From Chryseobacterium sp. UBA6632 (GTDB lineage: Bacteria; Bacteroidota; Bacteroidia; Flavobacteriales; Weeksellaceae), in assembly GCA_002455915.1 (NCBI GenBank), contig DKLU01000278.1:1-11378 (forward strand): a stretch of 11,378 nucleotides of DNA, in the 5' to 3' direction. The position numbers and the translations under genes were made by a program. Every line of letters starts with the position of its first letter. The first letter of the stretch is position 1. The notes under the pieces are model-generated. The model did not search any database. It was not told the origin of the DNA and saw only the letters and a program-made list of their open reading frames with translations. Below are positions 1 to 6,642 of this stretch, in pieces.

Positions 1-93
1 TCTTCCGACCAAGACTAGCGGCAAAGCCGCCGCAGCCGAAACCAACCGAAAATGAGCTCAAACAAAGCTTCAATCGGGGCTATGGTTGAGGTC
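1..93. repeat. GC-rich foldable intergenic segment, possibly the edge of a dispersed repeat
   Basis: The first ~90 bases are much richer in G+C than the rest of the window. They contain a perfect hairpin, GCGGC-AAA-GCCGC (18-30), and longer-range complementary pairs: GACC (7-10) with GGTC (90-93), AACCA (40-44) with TGGTT (83-87), and CCGA (46-49) with TCGG (74-77). On the minus strand, 81-67 reads AGCCCCGATTGAAGC, which from memory resembles the start of GC-rich intergenic repeats in flavobacterial genomes; I cannot check this here. A plus-strand reading frame (codons from 2, stop at 53-55, ending AAAAETNRK) could instead be the tail of an upstream gene. The segment lies downstream of the bestrophin gene. 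Bases 94-197 are AT-rich and I see nothing convincing in them. Confidence 0.35.
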
Positions 94-197
94 AGTCAAT
101 TCAAAATCGGGAAATTTTCAAAACTTTTTGTCATTCACTAAGAATCGAATCATAATATTATAAAATGTAAAATTCATTCTTATTCCTACAGAAAAAT

Positions 198-1229
198 TTA
201 AACCAAAACTCCATTTTTAGAGGGAATAGCTTCCGGAATATCGGTTTCTCCCGTCATTTGCAAAAGGTCAATTTCAATAGTTCTACAAATCGAAAGCATC
301 GGTACGTCGAACATTAATCCCGCAAAAGGATTTTCAGAATAATCTCCAACCAATTCCATGATGATGTAAATCCAGCCGATGATGATGCAGAATGGAATTG
401 AAGTCCAGATTCCCCAGTCGCCCAGTTTTTCAAATTCATTCACTAAACCTAAAGGAAGTAGTAAAATAAAAAGAACGTTGAAAATAAATGCCGTACTCGC
501 AAACTGCCTTGGAGAAGGGAATTTTTTAATTCTTTCTGCCTGACCTTGAAATCCATAAAATTCATTTAAAGCTGTCTGCAATTGCATTTGGTTAAAATCG
601 GTAATAGAATCTATATTTTTTAGATCATTAACATCTTTTGCTTGCTGAGAAATTAAAAACGTTGCAAAATTTTTATAATGCGATTTTAAATTTACTTCCT
701 CTTCAGAAAGATATTTATTTAAAAACAAAGGCGTTCTTGTATAGTCAGGAAAACCGGCTTTAATCAATCTGTTTCTCCTTTGATTGATATTGTGATGATG
801 CTCTTCTTCAGCGCTGATGTGCTCCCATTCTGTCGGAACCAAAAGCTGTTCACGAAATGCATATAACCACGCAATATGACGGTAAACAATTTTCTTTTTT
901 CTATCTTCCAAGTCAAAAGTTCCTATATTTTCATTATTGGTGTTGAAGGCGTAAACCATTGACGCAAAAGATCGGCTTGAATTTACAATTCCACCCCAGA
1001 TTTTTCGAGCTTCCCAAAGCCTGTCGTAAGCCTGATTGTTTTTAAAACCAACCAAGAAAGCTTCAGCAGTACCAATTAAAGCAACCGGAACCCATGGAAT
1101 CGTCATCCATTGCCAATGAAAAAAGTGAAATAATACGGCGATAAGTGTGCACCAAATCGAAATCCAGATTAAGTGAACTCCCGATAAATTGAGAACCTGT
1201 CTGTAATTGAAATACTTCGTTGTAATCAT
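198..1229 (-). CDS. Bestrophin-family anion channel, RFP-TM type
   Basis: This is a 343-residue integral membrane protein of the bestrophin family (formerly UPF0187), whose bacterial members form pentameric ion channels in the inner membrane. Four hydrophobic segments are visible, at about residues 17-38, 46-62, 243-262 and 274-294, with a long charged cytoplasmic region between the second and third pairs, as the family requires. Family signatures are the stretch after TM2 (NNQAYDRLWEARKIWG, 64-79) and the segment after TM4 with SENPFAGLMFDVP (298-310), matching the usual E-[DN]-PFG...D-[LV]-P motif. A loop at 139-146 is rich in Glu and His (SAEEEHHH). The ATG at 1229 puts about 16 residues before TM1, which is normal. 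No Shine-Dalgarno site is seen. The preceding gene ends in a terminator at 1334-1376, so this gene is probably transcribed from its own promoter. Ion selectivity cannot be read from the sequence. The family call is firm. Confidence 0.93.
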   Translation of the reverse strand: MITTKYFNYRQVLNLSGVHLIWISIWCTLIAVLFHFFHWQWMTIPWVPVALIGTAEAFLVGFKNNQAYDRLWEARKIWGGIVNSSRSFASMVYAFNTNNENIGTFDLEDRKKKIVYRHIAWLYAFREQLLVPTEWEHISAEEEHHHNINQRRNRLIKAGFPDYTRTPLFLNKYLSEEEVNLKSHYKNFATFLISQQAKDVNDLKNIDSITDFNQMQLQTALNEFYGFQGQAERIKKFPSPRQFASTAFIFNVLFILLLPLGLVNEFEKLGDWGIWTSIPFCIIIGWIYIIMELVGDYSENPFAGLMFDVPMLSICRTIEIDLLQMTGETDIPEAIPSKNGVLV

Positions 1230-1333
1230 AATTTGTGTATGTCGCTTTATTGTGAAACAACATTGGAAAGCAAAATAAATACCATTTCCAAATACGATAT
1301 TAAAGTTACATTTTATTTCATTTCAAAATAAAA

Positions 1334-1376
1334 AAATAATCAAACCTTATTAATGAAAATAAAGGTTTGATTATTT
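1334..1376 (-). terminator. Rho-independent terminator of the small Cys/His-rich gene
   Basis: A perfect 15-bp inverted repeat (1334-1348 with 1362-1376, 13-nt loop) lies 70 bases after the stop codon of the 1446-1850 gene. Read on the minus strand, the stem runs directly into a T tract (complement of the A run at 1331-1336). The plus strand has no T tract after the stem, so the terminator acts on minus-strand transcripts and separates this gene from the bestrophin gene. Confidence 0.85.
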
Positions 1377-1445
1377 GAAAGTTATAATGAAGTGATCGTA
1401 AAGTTTAGCTTGATAAAAAATATTTTTAGATCATTATTTATCTTT

Positions 1446-1850
1446 TTAGTTGAAAGACTTTGTGTTTTTTGCCGGATGAAATTGGTTGGCTGTAAAATAT
1501 AGATCTCTGAAATCGTAATCAGCATCAGCTGTATGTTTTGCAGCTTTAAGTTGAGGTTCAGTATCAAAATATTCGTAGCTGAAATGTCTCCTTTTCACTC
1601 GTTTTTTACTGCAATGGCAATATAAATGATCTTGCTGGGTATGTTCGGCAAGGCTGATGGTCTTTATCTCTGTGTTTTCAAGCTTTGAAGCTTTTTCAAA
1701 AGTTCCGGGATCAAGCGTAAACCAAGGTTCACCATGATAAAAGAAGTGATCTATAATATCGATGTGATCTGTATGTTTTTGATTGACTGGCGTGGCTGAA
1801 TGATACCCTTTGCATTCTGTGCAGAACGCTACTTTAATTTTTATCGACAT
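1446..1850 (-). CDS. Small Cys/His-rich protein of unknown function, possibly metal-binding
   Basis: A 134-residue soluble protein that I do not recognise. It has no signal peptide or membrane segment. It has exactly four cysteines, in two close pairs: CTEC (C10, C13) and CHC (C78, C80). It also has eleven histidines, several of them near the pairs (H17, H26, H29, H70, H75, H79, H89). Two Cys knuckles about 65 residues apart would suit a single zinc site, but CxC is not a standard zinc-ribbon knuckle, so this is inference. The C78-C80 pair leads into a strongly basic patch (SKKRVKRRH, 81-89). The ATG at 1850 is the natural start because the CxxC pair follows within ten residues. The gene stands alone, between the E1 terminator (2012-2041) and its own terminator (1334-1376). 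Upstream lies a sigma-54-like promoter. That the frame is coding is supported by its isolated position, flanking terminators and ordered Cys pairs; the function is unknown. Confidence 0.82.
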   Translation of the reverse strand: MSIKIKVAFCTECKGYHSATPVNQKHTDHIDIIDHFFYHGEPWFTLDPGTFEKASKLENTEIKTISLAEHTQQDHLYCHCSKKRVKRRHFSYEYFDTEPQLKAAKHTADADYDFRDLYFTANQFHPAKNTKSFN

Positions 1851-1882
1851 AATATTATGATTTAAAAGTGTGCTTAGTCTAT

Positions 1883-1898
1883 ATCAGAAGTTATGCCA
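1883..1898 (-). promoter_or_regulatory. Possible sigma-54 (-24/-12) promoter of the small Cys/His-rich gene
   Basis: Reading the minus strand from 1898, TGGCATAACTTCTGAT resembles the sigma-54 consensus TGGCAC-N5-TTGC. The -24 half matches at five of six bases. The -12 half is weak: CTGA in place of TTGC. The spacing from GG (1897-1896) to the second G (1885) is the required 12 bases. Transcription would start near 1873, leaving a leader of about 22 bases. No TAnnTTTG box for the housekeeping sigma factor is seen upstream of this gene. An enhancer-like palindrome lies at 1951-1966. Confidence 0.35.
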
Positions 1899-1950
1899 CA
1901 ATTATCTTTTATTAACTTAAATTTTGCTTTTTAAAGGTTTAATTCTAAAT

Positions 1951-1978
1951 TTTTGTTAATACAAAATGCTGTTTTTGT
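1951..1978. repeat. Alternating inverted repeats TTTTGT / ACAAAA / TTTTGT
   Basis: Three 6-base arms follow one another: TTTTGT (1951-1956), ACAAAA (1961-1966) and TTTTGT (1973-1978). The middle arm can pair with either neighbour. The first two make a palindrome with a 4-base spacer about 78-93 bases upstream of the predicted start of the sigma-54-like promoter, where enhancer-binding activators commonly bind. The region is AT-rich, so chance is a real alternative. Confidence 0.3.
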
Positions 1979-2005
1979 GAAAATTAAATTAATTGAAACT
2001 GAGGC

Positions 2006-2041
2006 AAAAAAAATCAGAATAGAAAATTTCCTATTCTGATT
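2006..2041 (-). terminator. Rho-independent terminator of the E1 gene
   Basis: A perfect 11-bp inverted repeat (2012-2022 with 2031-2041, 8-base loop) lies about 40 bases after the E1 stop codon. On the minus strand it is followed by eight T residues (complement of the A run at 2006-2013, partly inside the stem). This is a canonical terminator, and it makes the E1 gene the last of its transcription unit. Confidence 0.88.
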
Positions 2042-2081
2042 AAATTAATCGATTTTGATTCGTTATATTTTTTATTTTGAA

Positions 2082-4154
2082 TTAATATTTCAGCATTTCT
2101 TCAATTTTAGTACTCAGTTTTTCAGCGTTTGGAAGCATTTCCTTTTCCAAAACCAAGTTGATCGGAACAGCAGGAACGTCCAAAGAACCCATTGTTTCAA
2201 CCGGAGCATCAAGATATTTAAAGCAATTCTTAGAAATTCTGTGTGCAAAAGCTTCTGCGAAAGAATTATTAAGCTGCTCTTCTGTTAAAACGATACATTT
2301 TCCGTGCGCTTTTACTCTTTCGAAAACCAATTCTTCATCCAAAGGAATTAATGTTCTCAGATCGATCACTTCAATTCTTCCGTTAAAGTTTTTCGCAGCT
2401 TCTTTAGCCCAGTAAATGCCCATTCCGTAAGTTACCACCAATAGAGTTCTGCCTTTTTCGGTTTCGTTTTTATCTGCTTCAATGATTACTTTTCCTTTTC
2501 CGAAAGGTAAAACGTAATCTTCTGCCGGCTCAATGGTTTTCGCATCTTCAGTACCCGGAACTTTGCTCCAATACAAACCTTTATGTTCCAGCATAATCAC
2601 CGGATTTGGGTCGTAATAAGCCGCTTTTAATAAACCTTTAAAATCTGCAGCATTACTTGGATAAGCAATTTTGATACCTTTAATATTCGCCAAAATACTT
2701 TCCACACTTCCGCTGTGGTAAGGTCCGCCGCCGCCGTAAGCGCCAATCGGAACACGGATAATATTACTAACAGGGAATTTTCCTTGACTTAAATAACTTG
2801 ATTTTGAAATCTCAGTAATTAACTGGTTGATTCCCGGATAGATATAATCTGCAAACTGAACTTCAACAATAGGTTTTAATCCAACCGCGCTCATTCCGGC
2901 GGTAGAACCAATGATATACGCTTCCTGAATTGCTGTATTGAAAACTCTTTTGCTTCCGAATTTTTTTCCTAAAGTCACCGTTTCACGGAAAACACCACCG
3001 ATTCTTTCTCCAACATCCTGTCCGTACAACAATGCTTCCGGATGTTTCCACATCAATTCCTGAATCGCGTGAATGGCAGCATCCACCATAACAATCTTTT
3101 CGCCACCTTTCGGTTCGCGCGTTCCCGTTTCTTCCGTAATCGGAGTTGGTGCAAAAACGTGATTCATAACCGTCTCAGGTTTTGGATCTTCTGCTTTTTG
3201 AGCTCTTTCAAAAGCTTCTTCAGCTTCAAGCCTTGCTTTTTTGGTGATTTGCTTTAATAATTCTTCATCAACGCCAGTTTCCAGCAAATGTTTTCTCAGG
3301 ATCTCTCCCGGATCTTTTGCTCTGTGTTTAGTTAAATCTTCCTCATCTCTATAGAACTCTCTTCTTACCCCTGAAGTATGATGGCCAATAAGAACAGTTT
3401 TAGCACAAACTACTAAAGGTTTTCTTTCAGACCTAACGAACTCAACCGCTTTTTTCATCACTTCAAAGCTTTCAACGAAATCGGTTCCGTCAACTCTCAT
3501 TCTGCTTAAACCAGCGAATCCTGCAACGAAATCGTAAGCATCACAAGTTCTTGCTTCTTCTTTGGTTACTGAAATACCCCATTCATTATCCTGAACAAGG
3601 AAAATAATAGGAAGTTGATGTAAAGCTGCAAATTGCAATGCTTCACTCACTTCACCTTCGGTTACAGAGTTGTCACCTAAACTACAAACTACAACCGGAT
3701 TGTTTTCGAATTGCTGTAATTCAAAATCTTGAATGTATTTAATTCCCTGTGCAACTCCCGTTGTAGGAATGGTTTGCATTCCCGTTGCAGAACTTTGATG
3801 AATAATTTTAGGCTTATTTTCATCCCTGCTTGAAGGATGGGAATAATACGATCTGCCTCCCGAAAAAGGATCTTCGGCTTTTGCCAGTAACTGAAGCATT
3901 AATTGATAAGGTTCGAAACCAATTCCTAAAAGAATGCTTTCGTCTCTGTAATAGGGAGAAACCCAGTCTTCTTTTTTTAATTGATAAGCAGTAGCCAACT
4001 GTATCGCCTCATGACCTCGTGATGTGCTATGAACATATTTACAAACATTTCTGTTTTCTTCATAAATATCTGCCATCGCTTTGGCAAGCATCATGTGATT
4101 ATAAGCCTTAATTAATATATCTTGAGAAACTTTTTCGTGCAGTGTATTTTCCAT
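2082..4154 (-). CDS. 2-oxo acid dehydrogenase E1, alpha and beta subunits fused (branched-chain type likely)
   Basis: This cytoplasmic enzyme carries out thiamine-diphosphate-dependent oxidative decarboxylation of a 2-oxo acid and passes the acyl group to the lipoyl arm of an E2 subunit. The 690-residue protein joins two subunits. The alpha-like half (about 1-320) has SRGHEA (45-50) and the cofactor motif, seen as GDN (160-162) ending in QDN (188-190). It also has IGHHTSG (256-262), closer to branched-chain than to pyruvate E1 alpha. After a charged linker (about 310-350) comes the beta-like half, with IQEA (E411, the expected cofactor-activating Glu) and GGGGPYHSGS (474-483, conserved His). 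The start is the ATG at 4154: a longer frame from a TTG at 4181 would add nine residues encoded inside the previous gene's terminator. No E2 or E3 gene is adjacent. The usual GDG third glycine is Asn here. The fused E1 assignment is firm; the substrate is inferred. Confidence 0.92.
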   Translation of the reverse strand: MENTLHEKVSQDILIKAYNHMMLAKAMADIYEENRNVCKYVHSTSRGHEAIQLATAYQLKKEDWVSPYYRDESILLGIGFEPYQLMLQLLAKAEDPFSGGRSYYSHPSSRDENKPKIIHQSSATGMQTIPTTGVAQGIKYIQDFELQQFENNPVVVCSLGDNSVTEGEVSEALQFAALHQLPIIFLVQDNEWGISVTKEEARTCDAYDFVAGFAGLSRMRVDGTDFVESFEVMKKAVEFVRSERKPLVVCAKTVLIGHHTSGVRREFYRDEEDLTKHRAKDPGEILRKHLLETGVDEELLKQITKKARLEAEEAFERAQKAEDPKPETVMNHVFAPTPITEETGTREPKGGEKIVMVDAAIHAIQELMWKHPEALLYGQDVGERIGGVFRETVTLGKKFGSKRVFNTAIQEAYIIGSTAGMSAVGLKPIVEVQFADYIYPGINQLITEISKSSYLSQGKFPVSNIIRVPIGAYGGGGPYHSGSVESILANIKGIKIAYPSNAADFKGLLKAAYYDPNPVIMLEHKGLYWSKVPGTEDAKTIEPAEDYVLPFGKGKVIIEADKNETEKGRTLLVVTYGMGIYWAKEAAKNFNGRIEVIDLRTLIPLDEELVFERVKAHGKCIVLTEEQLNNSFAEAFAHRISKNCFKYLDAPVETMGSLDVPAVPINLVLEKEMLPNAEKLSTKIEEMLKY

Positions 4155-4160
4155 AGAAGA

Positions 4161-4192
4161 CAAATATACATAAAAAAACAAAACACTAACAA
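4161..4192 (-). promoter_or_regulatory. Candidate Bacteroidota-type promoter of the E1 gene, overlapping a terminator
   Basis: On the minus strand, TATATTTG (4168-4161) matches the Bacteroidota -7 consensus TAnnTTTG exactly. TTG at 4192-4190 lies 21 bases upstream, within the usual spacing for the -33 element. The predicted start is about 5-7 bases past the box, at or next to the ATG (4154), so the mRNA would have almost no leader. The -33 element falls in the loop and stem of the upstream terminator. Confidence 0.38.
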
Positions 4193-4206
4193 GTGTTAGT
4201 GTTTTG
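4172..4206 (-). terminator. Rho-independent terminator of the protease gene
   Basis: A 12-13-bp perfect inverted repeat (4179-4191 with 4194-4206; a 4-base loop if the innermost pair is open) lies about 33 bases after the protease stop codon. On the minus strand it runs into seven T residues (complement of 4172-4178). It stands only about 18-25 bases before the E1 start codon, so readthrough from the protease gene into E1 should be low. Confidence 0.87.
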
Positions 4207-4238
4207 CATTGAATTATTTGTTAATCAGAGTTTTAATA

Positions 4239-6377
4239 TTACTCTTTAATTACTTTTTTGGTAACTATATCATTCCCAGATTTAACTTCGATGATGTAAA
4301 TTCCTTTAACATATGTTGATAAATCTACACTGGTATCGCCATTAATAATGCCGCTCTGTAATTTTTTACCTGTTAAATCATATACATTGAATGTAGATTT
4401 TGCAGAAGCTTTTAATACTTTTACAATATCTTTAGTAATTGTTGGAGCTACAATGATACCGTTATCTTTTACAGCTTCACCCGTTGCTAAAACTTGTTGA
4501 GTGTATCCTGTTGCAATGATGGAATAGTTTTGAGGGGCATTTGCTCCAGTACTATTTTTCAAAGTACCTTTATTACCAATTTCAATTCTGTATGATCTGC
4601 CAGCTACTGGAGCATCAATAACAACTTGTTCAACATTATCTACAGTATTATCTCCTTTTGTAGCAGCTGCCGTAGGAGTAAGTGGATTAAGTTTCCATGG
4701 TTGATAAACAGTGTTGGTTACCGTGTCAACAATTCTTAAATCTAAATCGTTTATTAATCTGGATGATCTGTTATTATAAACATCAGCATAAGTTAGATTT
4801 GTTGGAATTACATATGCAGGATCAATCCAAGAAATAGTAACTTTTAATGGTTCTGTTCCTGAAGCAATAATGGTTTTTTGGTTAGGAGTTCCACTTGTTA
4901 AAGTCTCATCATTAAATAAGATTGTATTATTAGACTTCCCAACTAATAGCTCAGCTCCTTTTTTTGCATTGATATATCCCCAACCATACCATGCATCAGG
5001 ACCAACAGTTCCTGCTTCCGATGCAGAATGTACCATTAAAGTTTTAGCGGCAGCTGCATTTAAATCTGCATTGTTGAACATTGATTTATATATCTGCATC
5101 CAAAGTCCGATAATACCAGTCACTTGTGGAGCAGACATAGAAGTCCCGCTGTTAATTTGCCATCCAATACTTCCTGTTGTATTTTCTGCAGTTGATGCCA
5201 TCCAAATATCTGATCCCGGAGCAGCGATATCTGGTTTGATACCACCATCATCTCTTGGACCGGCACTACTGTAATCGGCTTTTATAACATCTGTTGAAGC
5301 TGTATATCTATAGTTATTAGTTGTGATAACTTCTGTAGCAGCTACAACAATAATATTTTTAGCTAAAGAACCAGGTCCGATACAATCTCCACCGTTACCA
5401 CAGTTTGTTGCAGGAAGAGTATCCGTGGCTGTAAATGCAGCAAGTGATCCATTTTCGTCAGTATAATATTTAGGAGCTGTTGATCCACCTGGTAAAGCAG
5501 GTCCCATACCAAAATAGTTACCGGCAGATTTTACAATAACATTTGCAGGGTTAGCGTATACAATGTTGTCATAGTTTTGATCACCGGTAAAATAAGTGCC
5601 TTGAAAATCAAAAGATTCGCTTGGTTCTGTAGCGGTAGCGGGATAGTAGTCTCCATTCCACACTAGAGCAGTTGCACCTGAGACAGTTTGAATATTCCAT
5701 CCAGCATTACTTCCGTAAGAGTGGTTAGAAATCTTAGGTTGAGCTGCCAGTATCTTTTGAAATACAGTACTAGTAGTTGTGTTGCCAGGTAAGGTTGTTG
5801 TTGCGAATCTGTAAGAATCCATTGTTGAATTTAAAGCGATTCCCATAGCATTCCCTTGCATTGTTGTTCCATCTTCTGCGGTTGCTGTTAAAGGAGATGA
5901 TTTTGCACCTACAATACTTGCAACGCCAGTAGCGTGTGCACTGTATGCATTTGTTGCAGCTTCTTTGTTAGAAATTCTTCCAGCTGTATTATTAAATGCT
6001 GTGTGAGGAGCATAAATTCTTCCTCCATCAAATATGGTATAAAGAATCCCTTCTCCTTTAAAAGATCCTGCCAATCCATTAACTCCACCTGCTGTAGTTA
6101 AAGCATCTACATTGTTGTTTAGGATTTGATTCTGATCATCAGTTTGATAAAAATAAGGTTTATTAAGGAAAAATCCCGCTAGGTTTTCTCTTTTTTCTTC
6201 GATTTCTTTTAATACTTCAGGAGATTTATTAGCTCCGTAACGTTTTGCAACATAAGAATCGAACTTCTCATTGTTCTTATTTTTTTGTTTTTCAAACTCT
6301 CTGTTTAAAGCATCATTGTTTTGTGCACTTAGTAATGTAATGGCTAAAGTGCTAACCAAAAGTAAACATTTCTTCAT
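4239..6377 (-). CDS. Secreted subtilisin-like (S8) serine protease with type IX secretion sorting domain
   Basis: A 712-residue exported endopeptidase of the subtilase family. Residues 1-18 form a Sec signal peptide (MKK, then a hydrophobic run ending LLSA before QNND). A charged, Lys/Glu/Asn-rich stretch (about 20-80) follows and may be a prodomain. The catalytic domain (about 95-480) shows the full triad: D117 in FDGG, H148 in AHATG and S413 in GTSMSAP, with the oxyanion Asn N287 in SAGN. A beta-rich domain (about 500-625) with LKVTISWIDP and NDLDLRI resembles the C-terminal domain of KP-43-like subtilases. The last ~70 residues, with FNVYDLTGKKL, LSTYVKGIYIIEV and a KKVIKE end, are a type A Por/type IX sorting domain, cleaved on export across the outer membrane. 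C326 and C332 could form a disulfide. C4 is not in a lipobox. The gene appears to be transcribed alone. The substrate is unknown; a nutritional or virulence role is possible but not shown. Confidence 0.95.
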   Translation of the reverse strand: MKKCLLLVSTLAITLLSAQNNDALNREFEKQKNKNNEKFDSYVAKRYGANKSPEVLKEIEEKRENLAGFFLNKPYFYQTDDQNQILNNNVDALTTAGGVNGLAGSFKGEGILYTIFDGGRIYAPHTAFNNTAGRISNKEAATNAYSAHATGVASIVGAKSSPLTATAEDGTTMQGNAMGIALNSTMDSYRFATTTLPGNTTTSTVFQKILAAQPKISNHSYGSNAGWNIQTVSGATALVWNGDYYPATATEPSESFDFQGTYFTGDQNYDNIVYANPANVIVKSAGNYFGMGPALPGGSTAPKYYTDENGSLAAFTATDTLPATNCGNGGDCIGPGSLAKNIIVVAATEVITTNNYRYTASTDVIKADYSSAGPRDDGGIKPDIAAPGSDIWMASTAENTTGSIGWQINSGTSMSAPQVTGIIGLWMQIYKSMFNNADLNAAAAKTLMVHSASEAGTVGPDAWYGWGYINAKKGAELLVGKSNNTILFNDETLTSGTPNQKTIIASGTEPLKVTISWIDPAYVIPTNLTYADVYNNRSSRLINDLDLRIVDTVTNTVYQPWKLNPLTPTAAATKGDNTVDNVEQVVIDAPVAGRSYRIEIGNKGTLKNSTGANAPQNYSIIATGYTQQVLATGEAVKDNGIIVAPTITKDIVKVLKASAKSTFNVYDLTGKKLQSGIINGDTSVDLSTYVKGIYIIEVKSGNDIVTKKVIKE

Positions 6378-6410
6378 GATATATTAAATAATTTAAAATA
6401 AATTCGCTTA

Positions 6411-6418
6411 CAAATATA
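6411..6418 (-). promoter_or_regulatory. -7 promoter box of the protease gene
   Basis: TATATTTG on the minus strand (6418-6411) fits the Bacteroidota -7 consensus TAnnTTTG exactly. It lies 33 bases before the protease ATG and predicts a leader of about 25-30 bases. No good TTG is found at the -33 position; the nearest candidate is a TTTAG about 25 bases upstream. The whole 6378-6642 stretch between the protease gene and dnaE is a very AT-rich divergent promoter region with no credible ORF. Confidence 0.45.
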
Positions 6419-6574
6419 TGTAAAATAAGTAATTGATAATGTGCTAAATTATTAAAATTATCTAAAATTCAAAATTTATTTTTGAATCATTTGTTAAAAC
6501 CTAAAAAAGTAACATTAAATTTTAAAATTGGTTTTAATTATGAACTTGAAAAAAGTTAATTATTATCCAAGCGA

Positions 6575-6612
6575 TTGTAATGCCTTAATGTAAAATTAAG
6601 TAACTTTACATT
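6575..6612 (+). promoter_or_regulatory. Candidate dnaE promoter with an overlapping inverted repeat
   Basis: TTG (6575-6577) and TAACTTTA (6601-6608) are 23 bases apart and resemble a Bacteroidota promoter (TTG / TAnnTTTG), with the last base of the -7 box differing. A perfect 8-bp inverted repeat, AATGTAAA (6587-6594) and TTTACATT (6605-6612), straddles the -7 box with a 10-base spacer, the geometry of a dimeric repressor site. The dnaE ATG is 30 bases further on, with no Shine-Dalgarno site. Both assignments are tentative in such AT-rich DNA. Confidence 0.28.
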
Positions 6613-6642
6613 CTCTTTTTTAATAAAAGCTAGAAAAATTAC

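Noticed and set aside
141..180. Weak hairpin downstream of the bestrophin gene as its terminator
   Set aside because: The arms pair only with a bulge, are AT-rich, and no T tract follows on the minus strand.
1382..1567. A 61-codon minus-strand frame overlapping the small Cys/His-rich gene
   Set aside because: It overlaps the better-supported 1446-1850 gene in another frame and its composition is typical of AT-rich non-coding translation.
2055..2415. Two short plus-strand frames opposite the 3' end of the E1 gene
   Set aside because: They are complementary to conserved E1 beta sequence, and the first crosses the E1 stop codon without a plausible promoter.
4155..4181. Nine extra N-terminal residues on the E1 protein from a TTG start at 4181
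   Set aside because: The TTG and following codons lie in the terminator stem and its T tract, and the family-like sequence begins at the ATG at 4154.
4870..5274. A 134-codon plus-strand open frame inside the protease gene
   Set aside because: It lies wholly opposite conserved catalytic-domain sequence, including the GTSMSAP motif, and has no recognisable family features; it is an antisense shadow.
6330..6377. Protease as a lipoprotein because of Cys at residue 4
   Set aside because: The Cys lies before the hydrophobic core and there is no lipobox; a normal signal peptide plus a sorting domain explains export.
6467..6487. Inverted repeat ATTCAAAA / TTTTGAAT with a 5-base spacer in the divergent promoter region
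   Set aside because: It is perfect but made almost only of A and T, with no T tract or clear position relative to a promoter; chance is likely.
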